From Aureimonas glaciei (GTDB lineage Bacteria; Pseudomonadota; Alphaproteobacteria; Rhizobiales; Rhizobiaceae): a DNA stretch of 64,000 bases. Below the pieces are notes generated by a model. That model saw only the letters and a list, made by a program, of their open reading frames with translations, was not told the DNA's origin and did no database searches. A program made the position numbers and the translations under genes. The stretch covers positions 186,001 through 250,000 of the forward strand of contig NZ_BMJJ01000006.1 of the NCBI RefSeq assembly GCF_014643375.1. The letters are read 5' to 3'. Below are positions 43,886-52,621 of this stretch, one piece after another. Each line of letters starts with the position of its first letter. Positions within the stretch are counted from its first letter, which is position 1.

Positions 43886-44884
43886 TCAGGCGGCCCGGGC
43901 GACGAGCTTGGCGGCGAGTCGAACGGCGTTCTCGATGGCGCCGGTATCGGCGATGCCGCGGCCGACGATGTCGAAGGCGGTCCCGTGCGCCGGTGTCGTA
44001 AACACGGTGGCGAGCCCCGCCGTGACGGTGACGCCGCGGTTGAAGCCGCGCATCTTGGTCGCGATCTGGCCCTGGTCGTGATACATCGACAGCACTCCGT
44101 CATAGTCCCCGGCGAACGCCTTGAGATAGACCGTGTCGGAGGGGAAGGGACCCTCGACGGCAATGCCTGTCGCGGCCATGGCCGCGACGGCCGGTCGGAT
44201 GATCTCGATCTCCTCCATGCCGAACAGCCCGCCTTCGCCGCCATGCGGGTTGAGCGCGGCGACGGCCAGCCGCGGGCTGGCGATGCCCGCCTTCGCCATC
44301 ATCCTCGTCGCCAGCGTGATCGCTTCGCGGATCGCCGGGCCGGTCACCTGGTCGAGCGCCTGGCGCAGGGATACATGCGAGGTGACGCGCGACATCCACT
44401 GGCCGTCGAGGACGTTCATCTCACTGAAATAGCCGGTATGGCCGAGGAGATGGGCGAACATCTTGTGCTCGTCGGGAAACTTCCAGCCGCCGTCGAACAT
44501 TGCCCGCTTGTTGAGCGGCGCAAACGACACCGCGTCGACGAGACCCGCTTTGGCGAAATCGATGGCGCGCGACAGCGTCTCGCCTGTGACGCGCCCGGAC
44601 TCGGCGCTACCGATGCCCGGCGGATAGAGCGCCGGATCGGTATTGCCGAGATCGATGAGCGGCACCGAGGGGTCCGACCAGTCGATCGTCGACGGATCGT
44701 CGTACCGCTGATAGGCGAAGGTCACTCCGGCCTGGCGCATGCCGAGGTCGAGGACGCGCGCATCGCCGACCACGACGAGGCGGGCGACATCCGCCATGCG
44801 GCGGTCCGAGAGGATGCGGGCGGTCTGCTCCGGGCCGATGCCGGTGCAGTCGCCGGGGGTGAGGGCGATGAGGGGAAGGGTCAT
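43886..44884 (-). CDS. PdxA-like 4-hydroxythreonine-4-phosphate dehydrogenase family protein
   Basis: This 332-residue NAD-dependent oxidoreductase of the PdxA family begins LIALTPGDCTGIGPEQTARI, with metal-site segments FAPLNKRAMFDGG, SMYHDQGQIATKM and TTPAHGTAFDIVGRG. PdxA acts in vitamin B6 synthesis, but paralogues oxidise other four-carbon phosphate acids such as phospho-erythronate or -threonate. It is coupled by ATGA to a tartrate-type dehydrogenase, not to pdxJ or ksgA, so a catabolic paralogue is more likely. Proximity to the erythritol genes may be meaningful. The start MTLPLIAL is used; the longer frame is a shadow. Confidence 0.87.
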   Translation of the reverse strand: MTLPLIALTPGDCTGIGPEQTARILSDRRMADVARLVVVGDARVLDLGMRQAGVTFAYQRYDDPSTIDWSDPSVPLIDLGNTDPALYPPGIGSAESGRVTGETLSRAIDFAKAGLVDAVSFAPLNKRAMFDGGWKFPDEHKMFAHLLGHTGYFSEMNVLDGQWMSRVTSHVSLRQALDQVTGPAIREAITLATRMMAKAGIASPRLAVAALNPHGGEGGLFGMEEIEIIRPAVAAMAATGIAVEGPFPSDTVYLKAFAGDYDGVLSMYHDQGQIATKMRGFNRGVTVTAGLATVFTTPAHGTAFDIVGRGIADTGAIENAVRLAAKLVARAA

Positions 44885-45987
44885 GCGGTCCTCGCGGAAG
44901 CTTCGGGGCGGGCGGCCAGAAGCGCGTCGGCGATGGCCTTGCCGGCGGTGACGGTGTCGGCGATGCCGCCGAGATCGCCGGTGCGCGCGGCCGGATCGAC
45001 CAGCGTCGTCTCGATGGCCTCGACGATCGCGGCGGCGGCCTCTGTATGGCCGAGGTGCTCGAGCATCATCGCGCCGGCCCAGATCTGGCCAATCGGGTTG
45101 GCGATGCCCTTGCCGGCGATGTCGGGAGCCGAGCCGTGCACGGGCTCGAACAACGAGGGAAATTTTCGCTCGGGATTGATGTTGCCCGACGGCGCGATGC
45201 CGATCGTGCCTGTGCAGGCGGGGCCGAGGTCGGAGAGGATATCGCCGAACAGATTGGAGGCGACGACGACGTCGAACCGGTCCGGGTTCAGCACGAAATG
45301 CGCGCAGAGAATGTCGATGTGGTACTTGTCCCAGCGCACGTCCGGATAACGCTTCGCCATCTCCTCCACCCGCTCGTCCCAATAGGGCATGGTAATGGAG
45401 ATGCCGTTCGACTTCGTCGCCGAGGTCAGGTGCTTCTTGCCGCGGCTTTGGGCGAGCTCGAAGGCGAAGGCGAGGATGCGGTCGACGCCGATGCGGCTCA
45501 TCACCGTTTCCTGCACGACGATCTCGCGCGCCGTGCCCGGAAACATCTTGCCGCCGATCGAGGAATATTCGCCCTCGGTGTTCTCGCGCACGACGAAGAA
45601 GTCGATGTCGCCGGGCTTTCGGCCCGCGAGCGGCGAGGGAACACCCGGCATCAGCCGGACCGGACGAAGGTTCACATACTGGTCGAACTCGCGCCGGAAC
45701 TGCAGCAGCGAGCCCCAGAGCGAGACATGGTCGGGCACGGTGTCAGGCCAGCCGACGGCGCCGAAATAGAGCGCGTCATGGCCGCCGATCTGCGCCTTCC
45801 AGTCGTCGGGCATCATCTGGCCGTACTCAGCGTAGTAGGCGCAGGACGAGAACTCGAACTCATCGAACGTCATGTCGAGGTCGAAGCGCTCCGCCGCGGC
45901 CTTGAGAACGCGCAGGCCCTCCGGCACGACTTCGGTGCCGATGCCGTCGCCGGGAATGACCGCGATGCGCATGCTGTTGCGGCTCAT
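44881..45987 (-). CDS. Tartrate dehydrogenase/decarboxylase-type beta-decarboxylating dehydrogenase
   Basis: This 368-residue enzyme of the isocitrate/isopropylmalate dehydrogenase family most resembles tartrate dehydrogenase (TtuC) and D-malate dehydrogenase. Motifs are IPGDGIGTEVVPEG, YFGAVGWPD, LRPVRLMPGV, VRENTEGEYSSIGG, SNLFGDILSDLGP and HGSAPDIAGKG. It oxidises and may decarboxylate a 2-hydroxy diacid with NAD and a divalent metal. The start MSRNSMRI has AGGAG seven bases upstream. A GntR-type operator at 46085-46112 lies about 100 bases before the start. Confidence 0.9.
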   Translation of the reverse strand: MSRNSMRIAVIPGDGIGTEVVPEGLRVLKAAAERFDLDMTFDEFEFSSCAYYAEYGQMMPDDWKAQIGGHDALYFGAVGWPDTVPDHVSLWGSLLQFRREFDQYVNLRPVRLMPGVPSPLAGRKPGDIDFFVVRENTEGEYSSIGGKMFPGTAREIVVQETVMSRIGVDRILAFAFELAQSRGKKHLTSATKSNGISITMPYWDERVEEMAKRYPDVRWDKYHIDILCAHFVLNPDRFDVVVASNLFGDILSDLGPACTGTIGIAPSGNINPERKFPSLFEPVHGSAPDIAGKGIANPIGQIWAGAMMLEHLGHTEAAAAIVEAIETTLVDPAARTGDLGGIADTVTAGKAIADALLAARPEASARTA

Positions 45988-46084
45988 GGAAGCTCCTCTT
46001 CGTCGTCGCCGGGAGGCCGACGGACATGCCACCGGCGCTCCCTGTCATCCCGAACTGTACCACCGGAATGCAGAACGTAAGCCA

Positions 46085-46112
46085 AATTGTCAATTATAAA
46101 CTGTTGACAATT
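46085..46112. promoter_or_regulatory. GntR/FCD operator candidate, site 1
   Basis: AATTGTCAA (46085-46093) and TTGACAATT (46104-46112) form a perfect nine-base inverted repeat with a ten-base spacer. On the minus strand it contains TAATTGTCAACAG, which recurs exactly at 54105-54117. The core TGTCAACA fits the FadR-subfamily half-site pattern. It lies between the divergent tartrate-type dehydrogenase and alpha/beta hydrolase genes. Confidence 0.7.
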
Positions 46113-46176
46113 AGGACGCCTTAGCGCGAGATTTCTGGCTACTGCCGCCGCCCGCGGCACCCGGTGAGGAGATGCC

Positions 46177-47124
46177 ATGCCGTCCGAACCCGCGACCGCC
46201 ATGCCGCCGCTCGAAACCCATCCGGGGCAGCTGATGGCGGGCTTTCGCAGCGAACGGATCCGCACCGCCGGCGCGGAGATCCACGTGGCCATCGGCGGGT
46301 CCGGGCCGCCGCTGCTGCTCCTGCACGGCAACCCGCTGACGCATGTCAGCTGGCACAGGATCGCCCCGACGCTGGCGAAGAGTTTCACGGTGGTGGCGCC
46401 GGACCTGCGCGGCTACGGCGACAGTTCCAAGCCGGCGGGCGGCGAGGACCATGCCGCCTATTCCTTCCGGGCAATGGGCGAGGACAATGCCGAGATCATG
46501 ACGCAGCTCGGCTTCGACCGCTTCCAGGTCGCCGGCCACGACCGCGGCGCCCGCGTCGCCTTCCGCATGGCGCTGGATTTTCCGGACCGGGTGACGCGGC
46601 TCTGCGCCCTCGACATCATCCCGACCTACAACCTGTTGTCGGACATCACGCTGGGCTGGGGGCTGGAGAGCTATCACTGGTTCTTCATGGCCCAGAAGGC
46701 GCCGTTTCCCGAAAAGCTGATCGGCGCCGACCTCGACTATTACATCAACTACAAGCTGAACAAGAAGGGCGTCGGCCTGTCGATCTTCGCGCCCGAGGCT
46801 TTTGCCGAATACGTCCGCTGCACCACGCCCGAACAGATCCACGCGGTCTGCGAGGATTATCGCGCGACGGTGACGCTCGACTACGCCTTCGACGGCGCCG
46901 ACCACGCCGCCGGCCGCAAGATCGCCTGTCCGGTGCTGGTGCTCTGGGGATCGAACAGCCATGTCGGCCGGCATCTCAGGCCGCTCGAGGCCTGGGGGCA
47001 GTGGGCGGACGACCTTGCGGGTTGGGCGGTTCCGACGGGGCACTATCCCGCCGAGGAGCGGCCCGACCTGATCTATGAAGCGCTGTGGCGGTTCTTCAGC
47101 GGCGCCGCGCCGCGGCCGTCCTGA
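46177..47124 (+). CDS. Alpha/beta hydrolase, haloacetate dehalogenase-like
   Basis: This 315-residue hydrolase closely follows the haloacetate/fluoroacetate dehalogenase pattern. The oxyanion region is LLLHGNPLTHVSWH, the nucleophile elbow GHDRGARVAFRMA has Asp rather than Ser, the halide-pocket pair His-Trp occurs in SYHWFFMAQ, and the catalytic His is in TGHYPAEERPD. The family displaces halide (or opens epoxides) through an Asp ester. No signal peptide. GAGGAG precedes the ATG. Its stop shares a base with the rhodanese start (TGATG), so the two are co-translated. The substrate is unproven; epoxide hydrolases share most motifs. Confidence 0.85.
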   Translation: MPSEPATAMPPLETHPGQLMAGFRSERIRTAGAEIHVAIGGSGPPLLLLHGNPLTHVSWHRIAPTLAKSFTVVAPDLRGYGDSSKPAGGEDHAAYSFRAMGEDNAEIMTQLGFDRFQVAGHDRGARVAFRMALDFPDRVTRLCALDIIPTYNLLSDITLGWGLESYHWFFMAQKAPFPEKLIGADLDYYINYKLNKKGVGLSIFAPEAFAEYVRCTTPEQIHAVCEDYRATVTLDYAFDGADHAAGRKIACPVLVLWGSNSHVGRHLRPLEAWGQWADDLAGWAVPTGHYPAEERPDLIYEALWRFFSGAAPRPS

Positions 47125-48716
47125 TGCCCGGCCCGATCACGGCTGTCGCGGCCAAAGCCGTGCTGCACGGAAAAGACGAGGTCGCCTGCCTCGACGTCCG
47201 CGAACACGGCCAGTACGGCGAGGGCCATCCCTTTCTCGCCGTGCCCTGTCCCTGCAGCCGGCTCGAGATCCTCGCCCCCGCGCTGCTGCCGCGCGCAAGC
47301 GTGCCGGTCATTCTCGTGGACGACGGCGACGGCGTGGCCGAACGCGCCGCGGCCGCCCTGGCCGGTCTCGGCTACCGCGACGTCGCGTGGATCGAGGGCG
47401 GCGCGGCGGCCTGGGCGCAAGCCGGTTTCACCCTGTTCAAGGGCGTCAATCTGCCCAGCAAGACGCTGGGCGAGCTTCTGGAGGCGGAGTGGCACGTCCC
47501 GCGCATCGACGTCGAGACGCTCGACGCCTGGCAGCGGGAGGAGCGTGCCTTCCACCTGTTCGACGGTCGTCCTGCCTCGGAGTACCGCAAGATGACGATC
47601 CCCGACGCGGCGTCCATGCCGAACGGCGAACTGGCGCACCGCTTTTCCGTCGCCGACCCGGCCGAGCCCGTCGTCATCCACTGCGCCGGCCGCACCCGCA
47701 GCATCGTCGGCGCCGCCAGCCTCGCGCTGGCGGGCGTGCCGAACCCGGTCTTCGCGCTGGAGAACGGCACGCAAGGCTGGGCTTTGTCGGGTCGTGCGCT
47801 GCATCATGGCGCCACACCCGCCCCGCTGCCGGATCTGAGCGAGGACGCCCGGCTGAGAAGCCGCGACCGCGCGGATGCCGTGATCGCGGCGAACCGGCTG
47901 ACGGTCATCAAGCCGGGCGATCTCGATCGTCTGGCCGCCGATCCCGCGCGGACGCTGTATGTCCTCGACGTGCGAACGGAAGCCGAATTCGCCGCCGGCA
48001 CGCTGACGGGAGCGGTGCATGCGCCGGCGGTGCAGCTGGTGCAGGCGAGCGACGCCTGGCTCGGCGTGCGGCGGGCCCGCGTCGTGCTGGGCTGCGATAC
48101 CGGGCTGCGGTCCGCGACCGCCGCTGTCTTCCTCGCCGCTCTGAACTACGAGGTCTTCGTGCTTCCCGGGATCGAGACGTTCTCCGGCCATTCCGGCCCG
48201 GGGCGTCGCGATGCGCCGACGCCGCCGACGTTGCCGGCTCTTGAGCCGATGTCGGTCGAAGCGGCCGTGGCGTTGGCGGCCGCCGGCGAAACGCTTCTCG
48301 ATCTCCGGGGATCGCTCGATTTTCGGGCCGGCCATCTCGCCGGCGCGCGCTGGGCCATCCGCCCGCGCCTCGGCGGGCTCGACCCGGCCCGGCCGGTGGC
48401 CCTGGTCGGGACGGCCGAGGTCGTCGCCCTGGCCGCCCGCGATCTGCGCGCCGCCGGCCATGCCGATATCCGCCATGTCGCGGGCGACCCTGCGGTTTGG
48501 CGTGCGAGCGGCCTCGCAGTCGAGGCCATGTCGGACGACCCGCCGGATGAGGCCGCGATCGATCACCTGTTCTTCGTCCACGACCGCCATGACGGCAATC
48601 TCGACGCGGCCAGACGCTATCTCGCCTGGGAGATGGGGCTGGTCGCCCAGCTCGATCCGGCCGAGCGCGCCGAGTACCGGATCGGCCCCGGTCCTTTCGC
48701 CTCGCCACGGGCGTAA
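47124..48716 (+). CDS. Four-domain rhodanese-like protein
   Basis: This 530-residue cytoplasmic protein is made of four rhodanese-type domains in a row. Domain 1 (about 1-110) and domain 4 (about 385-480) lack the catalytic Cys: the loops read VILVDDGDG and VALVGTAEV. Domain 2 has an intact loop HCAGRTRS and domain 3 has GCDTGLRS. Active rhodaneses move sulfane sulfur to cyanide, thiols or proteins. A C-terminal helical tail (YLAWEMGLVAQLDPAE) follows. Such tandem proteins are found in proteobacteria with unclear roles. It is translationally coupled to the dehalogenase-like hydrolase. Confidence 0.88.
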   Translation: MPGPITAVAAKAVLHGKDEVACLDVREHGQYGEGHPFLAVPCPCSRLEILAPALLPRASVPVILVDDGDGVAERAAAALAGLGYRDVAWIEGGAAAWAQAGFTLFKGVNLPSKTLGELLEAEWHVPRIDVETLDAWQREERAFHLFDGRPASEYRKMTIPDAASMPNGELAHRFSVADPAEPVVIHCAGRTRSIVGAASLALAGVPNPVFALENGTQGWALSGRALHHGATPAPLPDLSEDARLRSRDRADAVIAANRLTVIKPGDLDRLAADPARTLYVLDVRTEAEFAAGTLTGAVHAPAVQLVQASDAWLGVRRARVVLGCDTGLRSATAAVFLAALNYEVFVLPGIETFSGHSGPGRRDAPTPPTLPALEPMSVEAAVALAAAGETLLDLRGSLDFRAGHLAGARWAIRPRLGGLDPARPVALVGTAEVVALAARDLRAAGHADIRHVAGDPAVWRASGLAVEAMSDDPPDEAAIDHLFFVHDRHDGNLDAARRYLAWEMGLVAQLDPAERAEYRIGPGPFASPRA

Positions 48717-48898
48717 GCCGGGGCGGGGGCGGCCGCAGGGATCCCGGTCCACGACAGGCCTCCGGTCGGTCGGCCGCTCTTGCGTCGTCCGCTGTTGGGC
48801 GCCGCGGGTCTCGCCGCTCGACAGGCCTGGGTGGGATACACTACGACCGGCCCTGCCGTCGGGAACGGCAAGAGCCGAATCTCTGGGAGAACAACGCC

Positions 48899-49879
48899 AT
48901 GACCCTCAACCGCCGCGATTTTTCGATGATGCTCGCCGCCCTCAGCGGGGGCGCCGCGTTGCCGATGCTGCGCCCGTCCCGGGCCCAGGCGGCCATGGTC
49001 GAAGAGCTGACCATCATCGCCGCCGCCAGCACCGGCGGTGGCTACGACACCCTCGCCCGCACCGCGCAGATGCTGCTTCAGGACCAGAAGCTCGCCGGCA
49101 ACGTCGAGGTGATGAACGTCCCCGGCGCCGGCGGCACGGTGGGACTCGCCCAGCTGATCAGCCGCGGCCGCTCGTCGGCGCTGCTGACCGCTGGCCTCGG
49201 CATGGTCGGGGCGGTGATCATCAACAAGTCGGCGGTGTCGCTGGCCCAGACCAAGCCGGTCGCGCGCCTGCAGGGCGAGTACCAGCCGCTGGTGGTCGCC
49301 GCCGACTCGCCGATCAAGTCGCTCGACGATCTGGTGAAGGCCTACAAGGCCGAGCCGGGCGCCGTCTCCTGGGCCGGTTTCGGCCTCGGCAGCCCCGACC
49401 ATCTGGTCTCGGCGCAGGTGGTCAAGGCGACCGGCGGCGACGTCACCCAGATGAACTACATCGTCGTCGGCGCCGGCTCGGAAATGCTGCCGCTGGTGCT
49501 GTCGAACCAGGTCACCGTCGCCACCGGCGGCTACAACGAGTTCGCCGACATGATCACGACCGGCAAGCTCCGGGCGCTCGGCATCTCCTCGCCGGAGCGG
49601 CTGAAGGGCATCGACGTGCCGACCTTCCGCGAGCAGGGCGTCGACACGGAACTGGTCAACTGGCGCGGCCTGGTAGGCAGCACGAAGCTCACGGCGGAAG
49701 AGCTCGCCGACCTCGACGAAGCCTTCGGCGCCATGGCCAAGAGCGACGAGTGGAACGAGATCTGCGCCAACCGCGGCTGGCAGAACCTCTATATGCCCTC
49801 GGCCGAGTTCACGACCTTCCTCGAGGCCGAACAGACCCGCGTCACCGCGCTGCTGGCCGAGCTCGGCCTCGGCGGCTGA
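48899..49879 (+). CDS. Tripartite tricarboxylate transporter substrate-binding protein (TctC/Bug family)
   Basis: This 326-residue periplasmic receptor is of the Bug/TctC family. The leader NRRDFSMMLAALSGGAALP has a twin-arginine-like RRDF, with cleavage near AQA. Mature motifs are AAASTGGGYDTLART, MNVPGAGGTVGLAQL and ISSPERLKGIDVPTFREQG. It captures a carboxylate and presents it to a TctAB pump. No tctA or tctB gene is beside it; a TctA lies 12.6 kb away at 62443. A GGGAGAA site precedes the start. Confidence 0.9.
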   Translation: MTLNRRDFSMMLAALSGGAALPMLRPSRAQAAMVEELTIIAAASTGGGYDTLARTAQMLLQDQKLAGNVEVMNVPGAGGTVGLAQLISRGRSSALLTAGLGMVGAVIINKSAVSLAQTKPVARLQGEYQPLVVAADSPIKSLDDLVKAYKAEPGAVSWAGFGLGSPDHLVSAQVVKATGGDVTQMNYIVVGAGSEMLPLVLSNQVTVATGGYNEFADMITTGKLRALGISSPERLKGIDVPTFREQGVDTELVNWRGLVGSTKLTAEELADLDEAFGAMAKSDEWNEICANRGWQNLYMPSAEFTTFLEAEQTRVTALLAELGLGG

Positions 49880-49910
49880 GACGCCTTCGGGTCTCTGACG
49901 ACGAATAAGC

Positions 49911-49945
49911 AGAACGGCGCCGGTCCATCAGACCGGCGCCGTTCT
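49911..49945. terminator. Strong bidirectional terminator
   Basis: AGAACGGCGCCGGTC (49911-49925) pairs perfectly with GACCGGCGCCGTTCT (49931-49945) around a five-base loop. It lies 32 bases past the TctC stop and 46 bases before the end of the convergent dehydrogenase gene, so it can end both transcripts. Confidence 0.88.
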
Positions 49946-49990
49946 ACTAGGCAGGGATGGTTGTGCCAGCCGAGGGGCGCACCCCGTGCC

Positions 49991-51073
49991 TCAGGCCGCG
50001 TCGGCCTCGATTGCGGCGATGATGCCCTGCGTCATGCCCTCGGTGCCGGTCCTTCCCTTGATGTCGCGGGTACGGGTGGCGGGATCGGCAAGCGCCTTGG
50101 TGATCGCCCGTTCCATCAGCGCCGCGGCCGCGAGCGCCTCCGGAATTTGCCGGTTGTGGCCAAGCCACTCGACCATCATCCGCGCCGATTCGATCATCGC
50201 GAAGGGATTGGCGATGCCCTGGCCCGCGATGTCGGGAGCAGAGCCGTGCGTCGCCTGGGCCATGGCGAGCGCGCCCTCGCCGATGCACAGGCCCGGCGCC
50301 ATGCCGAGCCCGCCGACGAGGCCCGCCGCCTCGTCGGTGAGGATGTCGCCGAACATGTTGGTGGTGACGACGACGTCGAAACTCCAGGGATCGCGGATCA
50401 GCCGCATCGCCATCGTGTCGACGATCACCTCGTCGATGGTGACGTCCGGAAATTCCTGGCCGACGCGGTAGCATTCCTCGACGAACATGCCGCAGCCGAG
50501 CTTGAACACGGTGTTCTTGTGCACGACGGTCAGCCGCTTCTTGCGCTGGCGGGCGATCTCGAAGGCGGCGCGGGCGACCTTGGACGAGCCGGCGCGGGTG
50601 ATCACCCGGACCGAGATGGTGACGTCCTCGGTCGGCCGGAACTCGCCCGAGCCGGCAACGACGTTGCGGTCGGGCTGGAAGCCCTCATTGTTCTCGCGCA
50701 CGATGACGAGGTCGATGTTGTCGTAGACGGCGCCGAGGCCGGGATAGGAACGCGTCGGCCGGACATTGGCGAAGAGGCCGAAACCCTTGCGCATGATCGG
50801 GTGCGGGTTGATCGCGCCGGGTACCTTCGGGTAGGCGCGGTGGCCGATCGGGCCGAGGATGAAGCCGTCCATCTTCGCCAGCGCCTCCATCGTGCCTTCC
50901 GGGAAGGTGGAGCCGTGGGTGGGAAGCGCGTTGGCGCCGATCGGCATCGGCCGCCAGTCGATGGCAAGGCCGGTGCGGGCCGCGGCGGCCCGCACGACGG
51001 CGACCGCCGCCGGAACGATCTCGAGGCCGATGTCGTCGCCGTCGAGGACGCCGAGGGTGAGATGGGGCTGCAT
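49991..51073 (-). CDS. Isocitrate/isopropylmalate dehydrogenase family protein
   Basis: This 360-residue beta-decarboxylating dehydrogenase has substrate arginines in NVRPTRSYPG, RENNEGFQPD, the catalytic Lys in VVHKNTVF, NMFGDILTDEAAGL and HGSAPDIAGQG. The first nucleotide loop is unusual: LDGDDIGLEI in place of the GDGIGPEV consensus. It acts on a 2-hydroxy acid with NAD(P). The start MQPHLTLG follows GGAGG by five bases; an earlier ATG overlaps the upstream PrpD-type gene. It shares an operon with two MmgE/PrpD proteins, suggesting di- or tricarboxylate catabolism. Confidence 0.88.
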   Translation of the reverse strand: MQPHLTLGVLDGDDIGLEIVPAAVAVVRAAAARTGLAIDWRPMPIGANALPTHGSTFPEGTMEALAKMDGFILGPIGHRAYPKVPGAINPHPIMRKGFGLFANVRPTRSYPGLGAVYDNIDLVIVRENNEGFQPDRNVVAGSGEFRPTEDVTISVRVITRAGSSKVARAAFEIARQRKKRLTVVHKNTVFKLGCGMFVEECYRVGQEFPDVTIDEVIVDTMAMRLIRDPWSFDVVVTTNMFGDILTDEAAGLVGGLGMAPGLCIGEGALAMAQATHGSAPDIAGQGIANPFAMIESARMMVEWLGHNRQIPEALAAAALMERAITKALADPATRTRDIKGRTGTEGMTQGIIAAIEADAA

Positions 51074-51093
51074 CGGAGCCTCCGTCATGCCGG

Positions 51094-52443
51094 TCATGCC
51101 TGCGCCGCCGAAGCGCTGGCGATGGCCGCGACGTCGTCGCTGGATTCCAGCGCCCAGCCCATGGCGAGCAGGGCCCGCGACGCGACCTCGCCGATCACCG
51201 GGACCGACTGGGTGACGAATTTTTCGCCGATGGCCTCGTTCGACAGCGGCCGCTCCAGGCTGCCGATGGCGTGCGGCACGTGCAGTTCGATCCGCTCGCC
51301 ATCAGTGAGCGTCACCGCGATGTGCACGGCGTCCTCGTGAACGGAGCCGTCGCTGGTCGCCTTGACCTTGTCGCGCAGCGCCATGACGGCGGGATCGCGC
51401 ACCCGCTCGTCGGTGAAGGCGGTGGGCGAGCCATCGCCATAGAGAAGCGCCGTCGCTGCGGAGTGGAAGACCGAGAATTTCCCCTCGAGGCCGGTGGTCG
51501 GCGCGGTCTTGCCGGTCAGCTCCAGCACCAGCGGATGCGTGCGCAGCTCGACCGACGCGATGTCGGCGACGCGCGCGCCGAGCTTGTCACGCAGCTGCTG
51601 GCAGCCGTCGATGGCAGGGTGGATGACGATGCCGCAGGCAAACGGCTTGTAGGTGTTGAGGCCGGCCTCCCAGCGCGTGCCGAGGCCGTCGACGATCTCG
51701 CCATAATCCTGCTTGGTCGACAGGACGTTCGCCCAGCCGCGCGGCGCCTCGATGGCGCGCAGCGAGGAGTCGAAATCGGCCTTGGCAAGGAAGGCAGCCA
51801 TGGCACCGTTCTGCGCCGCGCGGCCGGGGTGAAAACTCTTGCACATGGTGCCGAACATTTCGCGGAAGCCCGAGGACTGCGTCGCGGCAATGCCGAAGGC
51901 CCAGGTCATCTGCAGCTCGGTCAATCCGAGCAGGCGGCCGGTCGCGGCCGCGGCGCCAAACACGCCGGCGGTGCCGGTGATGTGCCAGCCGCGGTCGTAG
52001 TGGTCGGGATAGACCGAGTTGCCGATCCGGCACTCGACCTCGATGCCAGCGATCAGGGCGGTAAGAAAATCGCGGCCGGACACCGCACGCGTCTCGGCGA
52101 CGGCCAGGATCGCCGAGGCGACCGGCCCGGCGGGGTGGATGATGGTCTTCAGATGCGTGTCGTCATAGTCGAGGACATGCGAGGAGATGCCGTTGAGGAG
52201 CGCGGCATGCAGCTCGTCGACGCGCTCGGCGCGGCCGATGACCTGGGCCCGGGCCGGGCCGGAGAAGGGCAAGGCCGCCGCCAAGGCCCGGTCGACGGTC
52301 TCGTGGCGGGCGCCGCCGACGGCGCAGCCGAGCCAGTTGACGAAGGTGCGCACGCCCTCGGCGCGGACCGTTTCCGGAATGGCTTCGGCGTCGAGGCCGA
52401 CGGTCCAGGCGGCGAGGCGCCGGGTGATCTCGGTATCCTGCAT
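51094..52443 (-). CDS. MmgE/PrpD family protein, copy 1
   Basis: This 449-residue protein is of the MmgE/PrpD family, which includes 2-methylcitrate dehydratase, cis-aconitate decarboxylase and immune-responsive gene 1. Family blocks are LLNGISSHVLDYDDTH (the conserved Asp-Asp motif), TGTAGVFGAAAA, MFGTMCKSFHPGRAAQNG and YKPFACGIVIHPAID. It likely dehydrates or decarboxylates a tricarboxylic acid in the cytoplasm. It lies between the IDH-like gene and a second PrpD copy on the same strand. The specific reaction cannot be assigned. Confidence 0.9.
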   Translation of the reverse strand: MQDTEITRRLAAWTVGLDAEAIPETVRAEGVRTFVNWLGCAVGGARHETVDRALAAALPFSGPARAQVIGRAERVDELHAALLNGISSHVLDYDDTHLKTIIHPAGPVASAILAVAETRAVSGRDFLTALIAGIEVECRIGNSVYPDHYDRGWHITGTAGVFGAAAATGRLLGLTELQMTWAFGIAATQSSGFREMFGTMCKSFHPGRAAQNGAMAAFLAKADFDSSLRAIEAPRGWANVLSTKQDYGEIVDGLGTRWEAGLNTYKPFACGIVIHPAIDGCQQLRDKLGARVADIASVELRTHPLVLELTGKTAPTTGLEGKFSVFHSAATALLYGDGSPTAFTDERVRDPAVMALRDKVKATSDGSVHEDAVHIAVTLTDGERIELHVPHAIGSLERPLSNEAIGEKFVTQSVPVIGEVASRALLAMGWALESSDDVAAIASASAAQA

Positions 52444-52621
52444 GGTCGTCTCTTTCTCGGAAGGGGCACGCTGGGTTTGCGGCGGACCTGTGTGCGGACC
52501 GGCAGCACGGCGCGCCGGCGCGGCCCGATGCTCTTGGGGGAATGGATCTGCCGGCGCGCCGTCGCTCCGGCTGCCGACCTGTCGCGGGGCGTGGGGGAGA
52601 GCGCCTCTTCCCCCGCGCCGC

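Noticed and set aside
43886-44884. Vitamin B6 pdxA
   Set aside because: It is coupled to a tartrate-type dehydrogenase and not to pdxJ or ksgA; a catabolic paralogue is more likely, although sequence alone does not exclude it.
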